The notes under the pieces were generated by a model, which saw nothing but the letters and a program-made list of their open reading frames with translations, was not told the DNA's origin and searched no databases. Below are positions 23,832-35,816 of a stretch of 64,000 bases of DNA, piece by piece; position 1 is the first letter of the stretch; the number at the start of each line of letters is the position of its first letter. Made by a program: the position numbers and the translations under genes. The DNA is from Plazaster borealis (Eukaryota; Echinodermata; Asteroidea; Forcipulatida; Labidiasteridae), in assembly GCA_021014325.1 (NCBI GenBank), contig CM037461.1, positions 5,981,501-6,045,500 of the forward strand, given 5' to 3'.

Positions 23832-24474
23832 TTAATTAAATTAAGAAGAAATATAAATTGAGCATTCGTAAAACTCTTGCGTAAACACTCCGTGTGTTCT
23901 TTTCACATAATTTCAAATGAAAGTCTTTCCGATTTTGTAATCTCCTTGAATAAGCTTAGTTTAAGAAAATAAAACAATAAAAAACAGTAGCATCAACAAA
24001 CCCACCAAACACATTCTGTCTGATTAAATAACAAACATCATGTCCACTATTGTTGATCCGCTAACCTTTAACAGTGCTGGAAATAACATATTATGTTTAT
24101 TATTATTATTGATTTGATTTTGTTCTACACCGATATATGGTAATTTATTTTAGAGTGTTCCGGTAAACAACCAAAGGCACCCTTGGAAGGTCACCTCCAA
24201 GTTTCGTGAGTTTTTTCCAACATGATTTGGTCAACATTTAGTGTGGTTTGCTCACCATAATGATAGTGACTTCTTAAAATAGCGCTTAAATCCTTCACGC
24301 AGGGACGCTCCTGGCGCCGTGGCGTGTGTTTACCCTTTAATTGGGCCATTGATTTAATACCATGGAGTTTATAGCCTGTGTTGCCGAGTTTGTAGTGCAC
24401 CAAACTAAATCAATCGCAATAAACATCTCTGCCCTCAAGGGTATCCACTTCCTGGGTGAAGAGAAGCAATTAAG

Positions 24475-24560
24475 TGCTCAAGGACACAAAAGCAGGATTC
24501 GAGCCTACACACCAGAACTTGTACCCGGTGCACCAGACCGCTCGGCCACGACAAGTCACG
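24475..24560 (-). mobile_element. tRNA-Leu-like SINE head fragment
   Basis: Minus strand reads GTCGTGGCCGAGCGGTCTGG, an A box, then ACAAGTTCTGG and GGCTCGAATCC, a B box. Matches the SINE heads at 52725 and 53625. Confidence 0.6.
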
Positions 24561-24847
24561 ACCATACATCGATGTAAGACAAACCAACATAACATTAGGT
24601 TGTCTATACAAACCTTCAATTATTACATTATCGCTAAATCTAACATTAATTTAGTAGGCGTGCAGATTGCTGGGTATTATTATTATTATTTTTTACATCT
24701 ACAAATCAGCTACAGATAATAGGCTAATCCAACCGAAATAATAACGGCTTGCGTGGTTCCCGTTTTAAGAATCAGAATATGAAACTAAACACGGGCCTCC
24801 TTTCAGGTGCAAGGTTTCGTTATGAATTGTTGTAGCATATTAAATAT

Positions 24848-25120
24848 TAACCCTTTAGAGACCATTCATATCAGTATAATCATCACCATGCACCCAGACA
24901 TTGCCATTCTTGTTGATTTTTTTGACCCGTTATTTTCAGGAAAAAATGTCAAGAAAATGATTAAGAAACAGAAGTACTTGGTTTTGATTTAGAATTGTAG
25001 ATTCTATATTTAGATGGGAAACATTGGGAAATGTCAGTTCAGTCCGATACCTTTTCTTTGACCCTCTTGTTTAAGCAAAGGTTGGTTAAATCTTGCAGCC
25101 GTTTGCGGCCGTTATGGGCA
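24848..25120. repeat. Dispersed repeat, copy of 48838-49111
   Basis: Shared colinear landmarks: TTTAGAGACCATTCAT, TATAATCATCAC, CCCAGACATTGC, AAAAATGTCAA, and GCGGCCGTT(T/A)-type sequence with GGGCAT at the right end. No terminal inverted repeat seen. Confidence 0.65.
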
Positions 25121-25132
25121 TCTTGGTTCAAG

Positions 25133-25398
25133 TAGTCTTGATTGGCGACGCTGTTTTTTTGTATTAGCCACCGGTAGAGGGCGCTACATTGACTGTTTGG
25201 GATACTGACTCAGAAGGATTGGGCAAGTCTATAAATTGGATCAATTTGATCCAGATGTTCGTGTGATACAGATATCTCTTCTCCAGTAATGTTCGTGTGA
25301 TACAGATATCTCTGCTCCAGTAATTCGCGTTGCGGACAGTAATTCGTGTTACGATATCGCACCACGTTAAACAAAATGAACGTCGCCAATCAAGACTA
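25133..25398. mobile_element. MITE with 9-bp target site duplication (Mutator-like)
   Basis: Terminal inverted repeats TAGTCTTGATTGGCGACG / CGTCGCCAATCAAGACTA, flanked on both sides by the identical 9-mer TGGTTCAAG (25124-25132 and 25399-25407). A 9-bp duplication is characteristic of Mutator-superfamily transposition. Interior has a duplicated TTCGTGTGATACAGATATCT block. Confidence 0.85.
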
Positions 25399-25409
25399 TG
25401 GTTCAAGCC

Positions 25410-26165
25410 GCTAGCAGAGTTAAATAATGCTACGAATCCTATTATACCTTCACGCCACTTCTTCTCTACATCAGATACCTCAATTGTTGGGGACAAAGCT
25501 GTAACAATTTGTTTTCATTACATGACATATCACTCATTTTAAATGGTTATCAAAATGTTTATCAATTTAACTATTATTTTATATTTCTTACATCTACACA
25601 ATTGAAAAAAGATTGTTTAATTTTATAAAAGCTATAAAAACCAGCACATTAACTTCTTGCCTAAATCTTGTTTTGTCTTTGAATATCAAATCAAAACATC
25701 GATGAGAAAACCTCCTTCCTGATGCAGTTTAGTTTTTTAATAACTTTTAATGTACCTTTGAAAAAGAACTAACGCGTATCGAAATATATTCACTCTCGTT
25801 TTTGTTTTCTTCCAAAAACAATCATTATAAACTTAACTGAATCAGGAAAACCAAATCTTCAGAAACATTGATTGATTTGTGTACGCTTCTTTTTGGTTTG
25901 AAAGTCTAAACAATCCTGCCACATTTTTCCTTTCAGTAATATTAATTCGTGTTGGAAATAATTATTAAAGTTAAAATTGAAATTATTAAATTGTATTATT
26001 TGCTTTTAATATAAGACTTAAGATCAAACTCAGTAATTTCTTGCCTAAATCTCTCTCTGTTTTTGGATAATAAATCTAAACAGCAACCTGAAATCCTCCT
26101 CCCACAAGGCAGTTAAGTTTTAAAATAGTTGTAAATGTCTATCAAGAAGAAATATCGCTTACATT
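25410..26165. other. AT-rich intergenic stretch
   Basis: No gene recognised. Two blocks beginning TTCTTGCCTAAATCT recur near 25652 and 26038, suggesting an old local duplication. Confidence 0.45.
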
Positions 26166-26174
26166 AAGTATTAA

Positions 26175-26545
26175 AGGTGTCGTACACGTTTGGTAATGAC
26201 TCAAAACAAATATTAGCATTAATACTTACTTGGTAACAATCAACGGAGAGCTGTTGATAGTATAAAACATTGTAGGAAAACGACTCCCTCTGAAGTAACG
26301 TAGTTTTTGAGAAAGAGGTAATTTCTCACTAAAATAATAAAAAACGTCTTGCAAGAAGTTGTTATTCCTGTATCTGAAAGCACACAAATTTGTACAAAAA
26401 GGGTGTTTTTTCTTTCATCATTTTTCTTGCAACTTCGATGACCGATTGAGCCCAAATTTTCACAGGCTTGTTATTTTATGCATATGTTGGGATACACCAA
26501 GTGAGAACACTGGTCTTTGACAATTTCCAAACGTGTTCCGTGCCT
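26175..26545. mobile_element. TTAA-type MITE, same family as 4462-4832
   Basis: Left TTAA (26171-26174), right TTAT. Starts AGGTGTCGTACACGTTTGG and ends CCAAACGTGTTCCGTGCCT. Internally near-identical to 4462-4832. Confidence 0.8.
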
Positions 26546-26699
26546 TTATAATACTATTCTTTCCCACCAATAAATTACAACACATACAATATTAAAAGCT
26601 TTACTGAATCATGAAACAAAAATGATGTCACTATTTTTTTTAAAGAAACATTGATTCGTTTAAAACTTTCAATCGAAAATATCATAATTTGTTTTGGCA

Positions 26700-28110
26700 T
26701 CCCCTTCGACTACCCACCGCTGTTTAATGCGAGGCTTGGGGGGATATATGCCACACTATAATCGTGCCCAAAATATATTATCGCATTATGTAATACGCCA
26801 GAGAAGCGAAGCCGGTGACTACTGTATAGGCCAATTCAAATAAGGCCGGTGTCCAGGGAAATCTGTCCCCCCGGAGATTCTGTCCCCATACGGGAAATTA
26901 ACGTGGGCTGGAGGAGGATGATTCAAAAGAGGGCGCTATCAAAAGTAGTTTGTACACAGTTCGCCGTATGGATGGGGGAACAGAATATCCGCGGGGTGGC
27001 TCACCTCAGCGCTCATCAGTGGAAACTTATTATAAAGCAACCAATACAAATCATGATAGAAAGCAAACTAAAACCTGTGTTTGGTTGGAAGATGATTAAA
27101 TTTCTGAAACTGAATATAAATGAAGGGTCAGCATAATTCAATGATTCATCCATTGTTGATTCAGAAGAAGAGACACATTATGAGCGAGACCTGTTACAAA
27201 AGCCTTCGGTAATCGGCCATGTTGGAGAGCGCCACCGATCGACAGAATTTTAATAATGGTGAGACCGAATCTCTACCGCGCGACGCCGGTGTGGACGGAG
27301 ATTCTGTCCCCCCGGTGAATCTGTCCCCCCCGGTGAATCTGTCCCCCGGACAACTTTACCTGGCTTGTCTAGGGTACAACGTCCCCCGAGACAGTATCTC
27401 CTAGGATAAACTGGTCTCTCGTTAGGTTATTCTGTCCGCCGTGCTCAACGGAGATTGTGTCCTCCAACGGAGAATATGTCCCCCAGGCACGAGCGTCCAC
27501 CGACGGAACTAAATCAATAAACTTCTTTATTCACCTGGCTTTGCTGGTTTATAATAGAAGTATTATCTTATTGTTACTTATTTTAGTCAATAATTTTAAG
27601 CAAAGGAAAATTTTTGTGTGTGGAGACTTTGAAAAGAAAAGTCTACTGACAACAATTCACTGAGTGCGGCGCTGACGCCTGGGTCACTCTGCCCGAATTA
27701 TGGACATTGCCCAGAATCCGGATAATATGCATTTTTAGCGTTGGAATTTTCCGATTTATTTTTCGTACGATGGATTTCCGGTTTTGTCATCATCGCCCAT
27801 TCTCATGCTTGATTTTATATAGTTAAAAAGATTTCAAGTGTCGCACAGAGGCAAACAAGGGAACAAAATGTGAGAGGGGGGACAAATTCCCCTGGCGGAC
27901 AGAAAACCCTGGGCGGGGGACACTTTTCCCTATGATTCTTTCCCCCCGGACCGCTGTGCGGGGGAACAGAATTCCCTAAGACACCGGCCTCACTTCTAAG
28001 TGTGCCTGACGTATTACATTATAATGCGATAATACATTTCGGGCACGATCATAGACATAGTGTGGCATATATCCCCCCAACCCCAGCGGTGGGTAGTCGA
28101 ATCGGGTGGA
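26700..28110. mobile_element. Nested inverted-repeat element with CTGTCCCCCCGG motifs
   Basis: Outer arms (about 26703-26830 and 27985-28108) pair over more than 100 bases: TTCGACTACCCACCGCTG, GGGGGGATATATGCCACACT, TTATCGCATTAT. Inner arms begin GGCCGGTGTC (26843) and end GACACCGGCC (27979). The interior holds many copies of a degenerate GGAGATTCTGTCCCCCCGG motif, forward at 26858-26890 and 27296-27490 and inverted at 27880-27975. Three short open frames inside are not supported as genes. Confidence 0.75.
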
Positions 28111-28610
28111 GTTAGGTGTATCCGACCACCAATGATTATCTGAATAAATTATTGAGTAAATTCACACGCACAAATTCTTCTAAAAACTATACACAAAGCG
28201 AACGAAGCCAAATCCATGACTCATGCTTGCGTAAAACTCTCTTTGTTTTGGTAATTCAATCAAAACAAGCCATCTTATTTTCCAAATCCTTACAAAAAGA
28301 TGTTGTTCAACATGTGAGTTCTAAACGAAACAATATGCAAAACTGTGTGTGCAGTCATCAAATATAGCAAATTCATAGTAAAAAAGAAAATCATATTGCC
28401 TAACTATACCGGTACCCTTTTTATAACAGGTGCAAATTGTTTTCAAATAAACAGTATTTTTTGTTCAATATCAACAAGCAGCCACAACTCCAAAGTACTT
28501 CAAATCGGGTATATATATATTATTGGTAGATTTTGCAACCAATACTCGGAAAATAATTTGTTTCTTCTTTTGAATTGATTGGGTTGAAACCTTTGTGTTC
28601 TTATCATGGT
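28111..28610. other. AT-rich intergenic stretch downstream of the fibrinogen-related gene
   Basis: Nothing recognised apart from short A/T tracts. Confidence 0.45.
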
Positions 28611-28616
28611 ATGACA

Positions 28617-28622
28617 TTTAAT
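28617..28622 (-). terminator. Polyadenylation signal ATTAAA of the fibrinogen-related gene
   Basis: On the minus strand ATTAAA begins directly after the TGA stop. This is the commonest AATAAA variant and would give a very short 3'UTR. No AATAAA occurs in the next 100 bases. Confidence 0.45.
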
Positions 28623-29630
28623 TCATTTGACTCGACGTATTTTCATGCTGCATTTCATAAGGGAGTAATAATGACCTCCTGACTGACCCCATTGTATTCC
28701 CTGTAAATTTGACACCTCTCTTTGATGATAATATTTACCGTTCAGATGAGCCCAAAAGCATTTATTAAACCACCAGGCACCTTCATATTCCTCTGCACAA
28801 TCGTTTTTCTGATTAGCATCATTGTCCTGGTCCTTGGTTGAGAATGCGCGTCCATTATGGTGTGCCATTGAATTATCTGCTGTACTCTGAGCATCATATG
28901 AACCAACATGGAGAGTGTAGTTGTCACCTGTAACAGCAAACTCACCATAAGAAGCCCAGTATGTGTTGGACTGCCAATCTTCCATATCTACTCTGAGTTG
29001 CCATTGTCCTGATCCAGTAATGTCACGCAGGATATCATTCCCCAACCAAAACTCATTCTGTAGATCACCAAACCCAGATTGGTATTCAGCCCAGGTACGG
29101 TAAAAGTCAACAGAGCCATCTTGTCTCCTCTGGAACACGATCCAGCCTCCTCCGTCTGTCTCCATATCACAGTAAACCTGTAACCCATCAGTCAGACTTG
29201 TGGGGTAAATAGTGTAAACTCCACTCTCGCGGTAACCAGCTTGAGACAACATGAGGCAACTGCTGATGGTGTTTGGTAAGGAATATGAAGGAGTGTCACA
29301 ATTGTCGTCAAAGTAGACACTTCCTTGCAGCTTAACGAAGTCATCGGGGCTGTGAGCTCTGCTGGCATTATTCAACTCACAAATAAGTCTTATGGTGTTG
29401 TAGTTGAATGATACACACTGTGGATCCATAGAGCAGTCTCGCCCACAGATCACAGGAGAAGATATACCGGTTTTCCACTGAAACACATGATTCAGTAAGG
29501 CGCGGTTTTCAGCCAAGTACAAAACTCCTGTGAACCGTTGTGGATTCTTACACTGACACTGTTGTGTCATAAAAGTCAGAAACAAGGCCACAGCGATAAC
29601 TCTCATTGTAAAGTCTTTTGAACAACCCAT
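28623..29630 (-). CDS. Secreted fibrinogen-related protein with N-terminal PAN/apple-like region (intronless)
   Basis: A single 335-aa reading frame. Residues 9-27 form a signal peptide (M9-R10 then a VIAVALFLTF core), so translation may begin at M1 or M9. Residues about 32-112 look like a PAN/apple domain (C62, C66, C72, C84 and C111; the C-x-x-x-C-x5-C-x-x-F-N-Y pattern). Residues about 124-335 are a complete fibrinogen C-terminal domain: C125...C154 pair, the ETDGGGWIVFQRRQDGS core, the calcium-site stretch DQDND at 267-271, C278/C291, and the final CSMKIRR. Proteins of this type (ficolin/FREP/intelectin-adjacent lectins) bind acetylated or microbial sugars; an immune or developmental lectin role is inference. 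The stop overlaps the polyadenylation signal region. Echinoderms often have large families of such genes; intronless structure may reflect retroposition. Confidence 0.93.
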   Translation of the reverse strand: MGCSKDFTMRVIAVALFLTFMTQQCQCKNPQRFTGVLYLAENRALLNHVFQWKTGISSPVICGRDCSMDPQCVSFNYNTIRLICELNNASRAHSPDDFVKLQGSVYFDDNCDTPSYSLPNTISSCLMLSQAGYRESGVYTIYPTSLTDGLQVYCDMETDGGGWIVFQRRQDGSVDFYRTWAEYQSGFGDLQNEFWLGNDILRDITGSGQWQLRVDMEDWQSNTYWASYGEFAVTGDNYTLHVGSYDAQSTADNSMAHHNGRAFSTKDQDNDANQKNDCAEEYEGAWWFNKCFWAHLNGKYYHQREVSNLQGIQWGQSGGHYYSLMKCSMKIRRVK

Positions 29631-29700
29631 CGAAGAGACTGTTATGCGATGTATCTGTACTTTGAGTGTTGCAAGTCGAGAGTGACTGTTGCGAGCAGAC

Positions 29701-29712
29701 TATTAAGTATAT
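29701..29712 (-). promoter_or_regulatory. Possible TATA-like element of the fibrinogen-related gene
   Basis: Minus strand reads ATATACTTAATA about 70-80 bases upstream of the start codon, which would give a 5'UTR of roughly 40-50 nt. No other core element is evident. Confidence 0.3.
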
Positions 29713-29719
29713 TGTGTAG

Positions 29720-30232
29720 CATGTGACACGGGGCAACTGATGAAATGAAGTACGTCGTCTTCAACCAAAAAAATTGTGGTGAAATTAACTTCTCATTAAC
29801 ATAATGACGCCCTCGTAGTCGTTAAAACCCTTTATATCTACCCTCCTGGTATTTTTTTACGGAGAGGAAAATTAAAGCGGGAAGAGCATTAAAGAGGGAA
29901 CAGAAAATTGAGAGGAAAACAGTAAAAACAAAATTGGGCATAAGAATTTGGAGAAGAAAAACAAATTGGAGAGGAAAAAGAATATTCGAGGCAACAAATA
30001 TGGCATCTGCACGAGATAACTGGCTGAGTTTTTCCAAAAAAGCTCAAAGGTCCAACACGGAGCAACCGTGATAACATCAAACAAACATTGAGTCAACTTT
30101 TTGAAAATCAACCAATCGGAACAACCTGGCTACTTCAATAAATTAACGTTATTTAATCAACCAATGAAAACCACAAACTTTGATTAAACCAACCAACATC
30201 GGACAAACATGAAAAACCTATATCAAATGTAA
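29720..30232. other. Spacer between the fibrinogen-related gene promoter and the tandem array
   Basis: Holds a purine-rich tract (29860-30000; repeated GGAGAGGAAAA and GAGAGGAAAAC) and AACCAACC-like sequence that resembles 43665-43735 on the far side of the array. No gene. Confidence 0.5.
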
Positions 30233-32008
30233 ACTAGAGATTGAGTTTTTGTCATGTGACAAAAACAAGGTGTTCGTGGGGAGTGATTGAATGAATAAAC
30301 ATTCTACCTTATCAATCCAATGCCTGGTCCAGGAGTTATGAATTTTTCAAAAAAATTAACATCAACTTCCGGTTTGGACCGGAAGTCAAGGTCAAATAGG
30401 GGTCACATTTTGTGTATCGCGTTTAGTTTATGAAGATGATTTAGATGATGTATGGATTGTAAACCTCCAACAATTTGTTGGAACATTTACTTTCATATTC
30501 CGGTTTGAACCGGAAGTCAAGGTCAAATGAGGTCACAGTGTGTAGCGTTTCTTAAATCTTTGGAGCCCTTTCTGATGATGTATAGATGATAAAAATCCGA
30601 TGTGTGGTTCAGGAGTTCTGATTTTTTCAAATTTTAAATTTTATCTTCCGGTTTGAACAGGAAGTAAAGGTCAATTGGGGTTATGATTCTGTATATCGTT
30701 TCTAAAGTTGTTACATACTTTCCCAATGATGAATAGATTGTAAAAACCGAATGAGTTGTTCAGAAGTTAAGATATTTTTAAATATTAAATTTCAACTTCC
30801 GGTTTTAACCGGAATTCAAGGTCAAACAGGGTCACACTTTGTGTAGCGCGTGTTAGGTTTATTAAGACCTTTCAGATGATGTATGGATTGTTAATATCCA
30901 ATGTGTGGTTCAAGAGTTACAACATTTTCAAATATTGCATTTTTCGCTCGTTGTTTCTTTGTATATTGCACAGTCACGCCAAATGTATCCATACATGTAG
31001 CTGTACAATACATACATTAGTCTTCAACCGGAGCGTCTTGGAACCAAGACTATACACAATGTAAACTAACTACACGTGCTCACGTGCTACGTGCATGTTC
31101 AGTGTGTGCGTAGTGCCTACATGTGTTAATACACTGTTGTGCCGTCGTGCGTTGTCAACGTGAGTCACGTCAAAAGACACGTGCGCTTTAACCAACGTTG
31201 GCTTTAACGTCCGGTTTTGACCAGATGTAAAAGTCAAAATGTTGTCATGTCTGTGCAAAAGTTTGAGCAGGCTCAATCATCTATCACCTGATGCAAAAAA
31301 TTTGATAAAAAAATACGTGGTTTTTGAGATAAGAATTTGGTGAAATTTTCAACTTCCGGTTTGAACCAGAAGTCAAGGTCAAACAGGGTCATACTTTGTG
31401 TACCTTTTGTTGATCGTTTAACGACCTATCCGATGATGTATAGATTGTAAAAATCCAATATGTGGTTCAAGAGTTATGATTTGTTTACAAATATTAAACT
31501 TTGACTCATTGTAATTCAATACCTGATGACGTCATCATGACATCATCAAGTTTGTGTCGTCTTGATATTGAGGTCCAATTATCTGGTGAGTTTCAATGTT
31601 CAATTCAATTTTAATCTTGAGTTATGCCCCGAAATTCATTTTTTTAAGAAAAACAAACAAAGGCAAACTTTGACCTTCCGGTACGACCGGAAGCAAAGGT
31701 CATACGATTTTTGCGTTAACTTTTGAAATGTTGCCCAAGTCTTGATCTATCCGATGCTCAATTATGAACATCACAGCTTTCAAATTCAAGGAGATACAAC
31801 CAATAACAAATGGTCATTTTTCAACTTTAAAACCCTTGTAATTCGACACCTGATGACGTCATCATGACGTCAGTAAGTTGGTGCCGTCTTCATATTGAGG
31901 TTCAATTGTCTGAGATGAGTTTCAAGGTTCAATTCAGTTTCAATCTTGAGTTATGTTCTAGAGAAGAGTTCCAGGGAAGAAGAAGAAGAAGAAGAAGATG
32001 GAGAAGAA
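30233..32008 (+). repeat. Array unit A
   Basis: First unit, 1,776 bases, complete 5' end with the TTTTTGTCA / TGACAAAAA hairpin. Diverged from the others around 30950-31200. Confidence 0.85.
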
Positions 32009-33708
32009 ACTAGAGATTGAGTTTTTGTCATGTGACAAAAACAAGGTGTTCGTGGGGAGTGATTGAATGAATAAACATTCTACCTTATCAATCCAATGCC
32101 TGGTCCAGGAGTTATGAATTTTTCTAAAAATTTAACATCAACTTCCGGTTTGGACCGGAAGTCAAGGTCAAATAGGGGTCACATTATGTGTAGCGCATTT
32201 AGTTTATGAAGACGTTTTAGATGATGTATGGATTGTAAACCTCAAACGATTTGTTGAAACATTAACTTTTACTTTCCGGTTCGAACCGGAAGTCAAGGTC
32301 AAATGAGGTCACAGTGTGTAGCGTTTCTTAAATCTTTGGAGCCCTTTCTGATGATGTATAGATGATAAAAATCCAATGTGTGGTTCAGGAGTTCGGATTT
32401 TTTCAAATATTAAATTTCATCTTCCGGTTTGAACAGGAAGTAAAGGTCACTTGGGGTCACATTCTGTATATCGTTTGTTAAGTTGTTACATACTTGTCCG
32501 ATGGTGTATAGATTGTAAAAATCCATCGTGTGGTTCAGGAATTATGAATTTTGAAACATTAAATTTCAACTTCCGCTTTGAACCGGAAGTCAGGGTCAAA
32601 CGGGGTCACAATAAGTGTAGCGTATGTTAGGTTTTACAAAGACCTTTCAGATGATGTATAGATTGTAAAAATCCAATGTGTGGTTCAGGAGTTACGAATT
32701 TTTCAAGTATTACATGGATTATCTTCATGCCGGGGTGCGCAATATACAAGGTAACAGCGATGCTATTTAATGTATTCCTACATGTAGTTGATGTAAACTG
32801 AACTACACGCACAATGTACGTGTATCTGTACACGTGTTATTACACCATCTTGCGTTATCAAATTGGGTCAACACAAACGTGCGCTTTAATGCCGGTGGTC
32901 ATAAGACAAGATGTAAATGTCAAAATGTTGTTATTTCTGTGCAAAAGTTTGAGCTGGCTCAACGTTCTACAACCTGATGCAGAAATTATGCTGAAAAGAT
33001 GAGTAGTTTTTGAGATACGAAATTTATATAATGTTAAATTTCCGGGTTGAACCGGAAGTCAAGGTCAAATGGGGTCACTTTCTGTGTAGCGTTTGTTGGA
33101 CCTTTAACGAACTTTCCGATGATGTATAAATTGTAAAAATCCAACATGTCGTTCATGAGTTATGATTTTTTTTCAAATATTAAACTTTGATTGAATGTAA
33201 TTCAATACCTGATGACGTCATCATGACATCATCAAGTTTGTGTCGTCTTGATATTTAGTTTCAAATGTCTGATGAGTTTCAATGTAAAATTCAATTTCAA
33301 TCTTGAGTTATGCCGTAGATAAGCTCGAAAATGATGTTTTTCAAGAAAAAAACCAAAGGCAAACTTTGACCTAGGGCATGACCTTGAAGAAAAGGTCATA
33401 CGATTTTGACGTTAACTTTTGAAATGTAGCCCCAGTCTTGATCTATCACATGCCCAATTATGAACATCATAGCTTTCATATTCAATGCGATACAGCAAAT
33501 ACCAAATGGTCATTTTTCAACTTTAAAAACGTTGTAATTCGACACCTGATGACGTCATCATGACGTCATGACAATTGTGCCGTCCTCATATTGAGGTTCA
33601 ATTGTCTGATGAGTTTCAAGGTTCAATTCAGTTTCAATCTTGAGTTATGCTGTAGAGAAGGGTTCTAGGGAAGAAGAAGATGGAGAAGAAAAAAAAAAGA
33701 AAAAAAAA
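32009..33708 (+). repeat. Array unit B
   Basis: 1,700 bases. Its stretch from 32310 on is the near-identical counterpart of window bases 1-1380. Confidence 0.9.
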
Positions 33709-35816
33709 ACTAGGCCTTGAGTTTTTGTCTACTACAAAAACACGGTGTTCGTGGTGAGTGATTGAATGAATAGGTCATTATACCTTATCAATCCAATTCC
33801 TGGTTCAGGAGTTATGAATTTTTCAAAACTTAAACATCAACTTCCGGTTTTGACCGGAAGTCAAGGTCAAATAGGGTCACATTTTTTATAGCGCGTGATT
33901 AGTTTTTGACTACCTTTTTTTTACATTGATCATGAATGCAGCTGATATGGTAGTGTTGGTGCAAGACGTTGTTACTTATAGACTGTGCAAGTCTCACGCG
34001 TATTCGAACATCTGGGACCATTGTGGTCCCAACCTTAAGGAGTTTTACGTGGGCCGGATTTTCTTTTAGTCAAGTACTTTTATTTAAAGAAGTTTCTGGC
34101 CATGAAAATTATATATGTTGTTGGGAACGTGAAATTTTCAGTAGTTTTAAAGATAATTAATAAGATAAGATATTACCGGAAGTCAAGGTCAAAGAGTGTA
34201 AGGTGTTGTGTAGCGTTCGTCGAACTTTAAATGAGCTATCCGATGATGTGTAGATAGTAAAAATCAAATAAATGGTTCCCGAGTTATGAATTTTACAACG
34301 ATAAATTTTGATTTATTATAATTCGATGCCCGATGACGTCATTAAGACGTCATTAAGTTTGTGTTGTCTTGATACTAAGGTTCAACTATCCTATGAGTTT
34401 CAATGTTAAATTCAATTTCAATCTTGAGTTATTTCGTAGATAAGCCCCCAAAACGATTCTATTATCAGCGCTGTTTATTCAACGAAAGAGGGCGCTGTTG
34501 AAATATTTTGTTTGCCGCTGCCAGATCTAACAAACAAGGACGGCGACAGTACACACAGTCAGCGCAGGAACTGTAGCTTGCATGAGTTTCAACGTTATGG
34601 GTACATAATGCTTTGTCAATTATGAATTTTACAAATATAGAATTTTGATTTATTATAATTCGATTCCCGATGACGTCATCAAGACGTCATTAAGTTTGTG
34701 TTGTCTTGATACTGAGGTTCAACTATCCTATGAGTTTCAATGTTCAATTCAATTTCAATCTTGAGTTATTTCGTAGATAAGCCCCCCAAAACGATTCTAT
34801 TATCAGCGCTGTTTATTTAATATTCAACGAAAGAGGGCGCTGTTGATTATGTTGTTTGCCGCTGCCACATCTAACAAACAAGGACGGCGACAGTACACAC
34901 AGTCAGCGCGTGAACTGTAGCTTGCATGAGTTTTAACGTTATGGGTACATAATGCTTTGTCAATTAAAGTGGAGGGGGGTACGAGTGGGAAGGTGCCCAT
35001 CGTTGTCCGCTTTTGACAAGATGTTCAAGGTTAAAATGTTATCTCTGTGCAAAAGTTTAAGAGGGATTGCTGTTCTACAATCTGATACAAAAATTATGCT
35101 GAAATGATCAGTAGTTTTAAAGATATGAATACGATAAGATATTACGAAATTTTAAACTTCCGTTTTGAACCAAAAGTAAGTTAAAATATTGTACGGGTTT
35201 TGTGAAGCGTTTGTCAAACTTTTGACGACCTATCCGATGATGTGTAGATTGCCAAAATCCGAATTATAGTTTTTGCGTTATGATTTTTACAAATATTAAA
35301 CTTTGATTTATTGTAATTTAATGCCCGATGACGTCATCATGACGTAATTAAGTATGTGTTGTCTCGATACTGAAGTTCAACTATCTATTGAGTTTTAATA
35401 TTCAATTCAATCTCAATCTTGAGTTATTCCGTAGATAAGCTCGAAAGTTGTTTTTGACGAAAAAACGAAGGTGAACTTCGACCCAGGGTAACGACCCGGA
35501 AGCTAGGGTCGTACAATTTCGGCGTTAACTTTTCAAATGTTGCCCCCACCTTGGTCTATCAGATGCAAAAACTTTGAACATCATAGCTTTCATATTCGTT
35601 GAGATACAGCAAAAAGCAAAAGGTCATTTTTCAACTTTAAAAACCCTGTAATTCAACACCTGATGACGTCATCATGACGTAATGACAACTGTGCCGTCTT
35701 CTTATTAAGGTTCAATTATCTGATGAGTTTCAAGGTTCAATTCAGTTTCAATCTTGAGTTATGATCCAGAGATGAGTTGAGTGGAAGAAGAAGAAGGAGA
35801 AGAAAAAAGAAAAAAA
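33709..35816 (+). repeat. Array unit C
   Basis: 2,108 bases, with an extra internal duplication: the segment around GAGGGCGCTGTTGA and TCTAACAAACAAGGACGGCG occurs twice (34480-34600 and 34820-34925). Nearly identical to unit D. Confidence 0.9.

Noticed and set aside
33969..34160. 63-codon open frame conserved at 36094-36285
   Set aside because: Units C and D are near-identical as DNA, so conservation carries no coding information; one difference in a short stretch cannot show selection.
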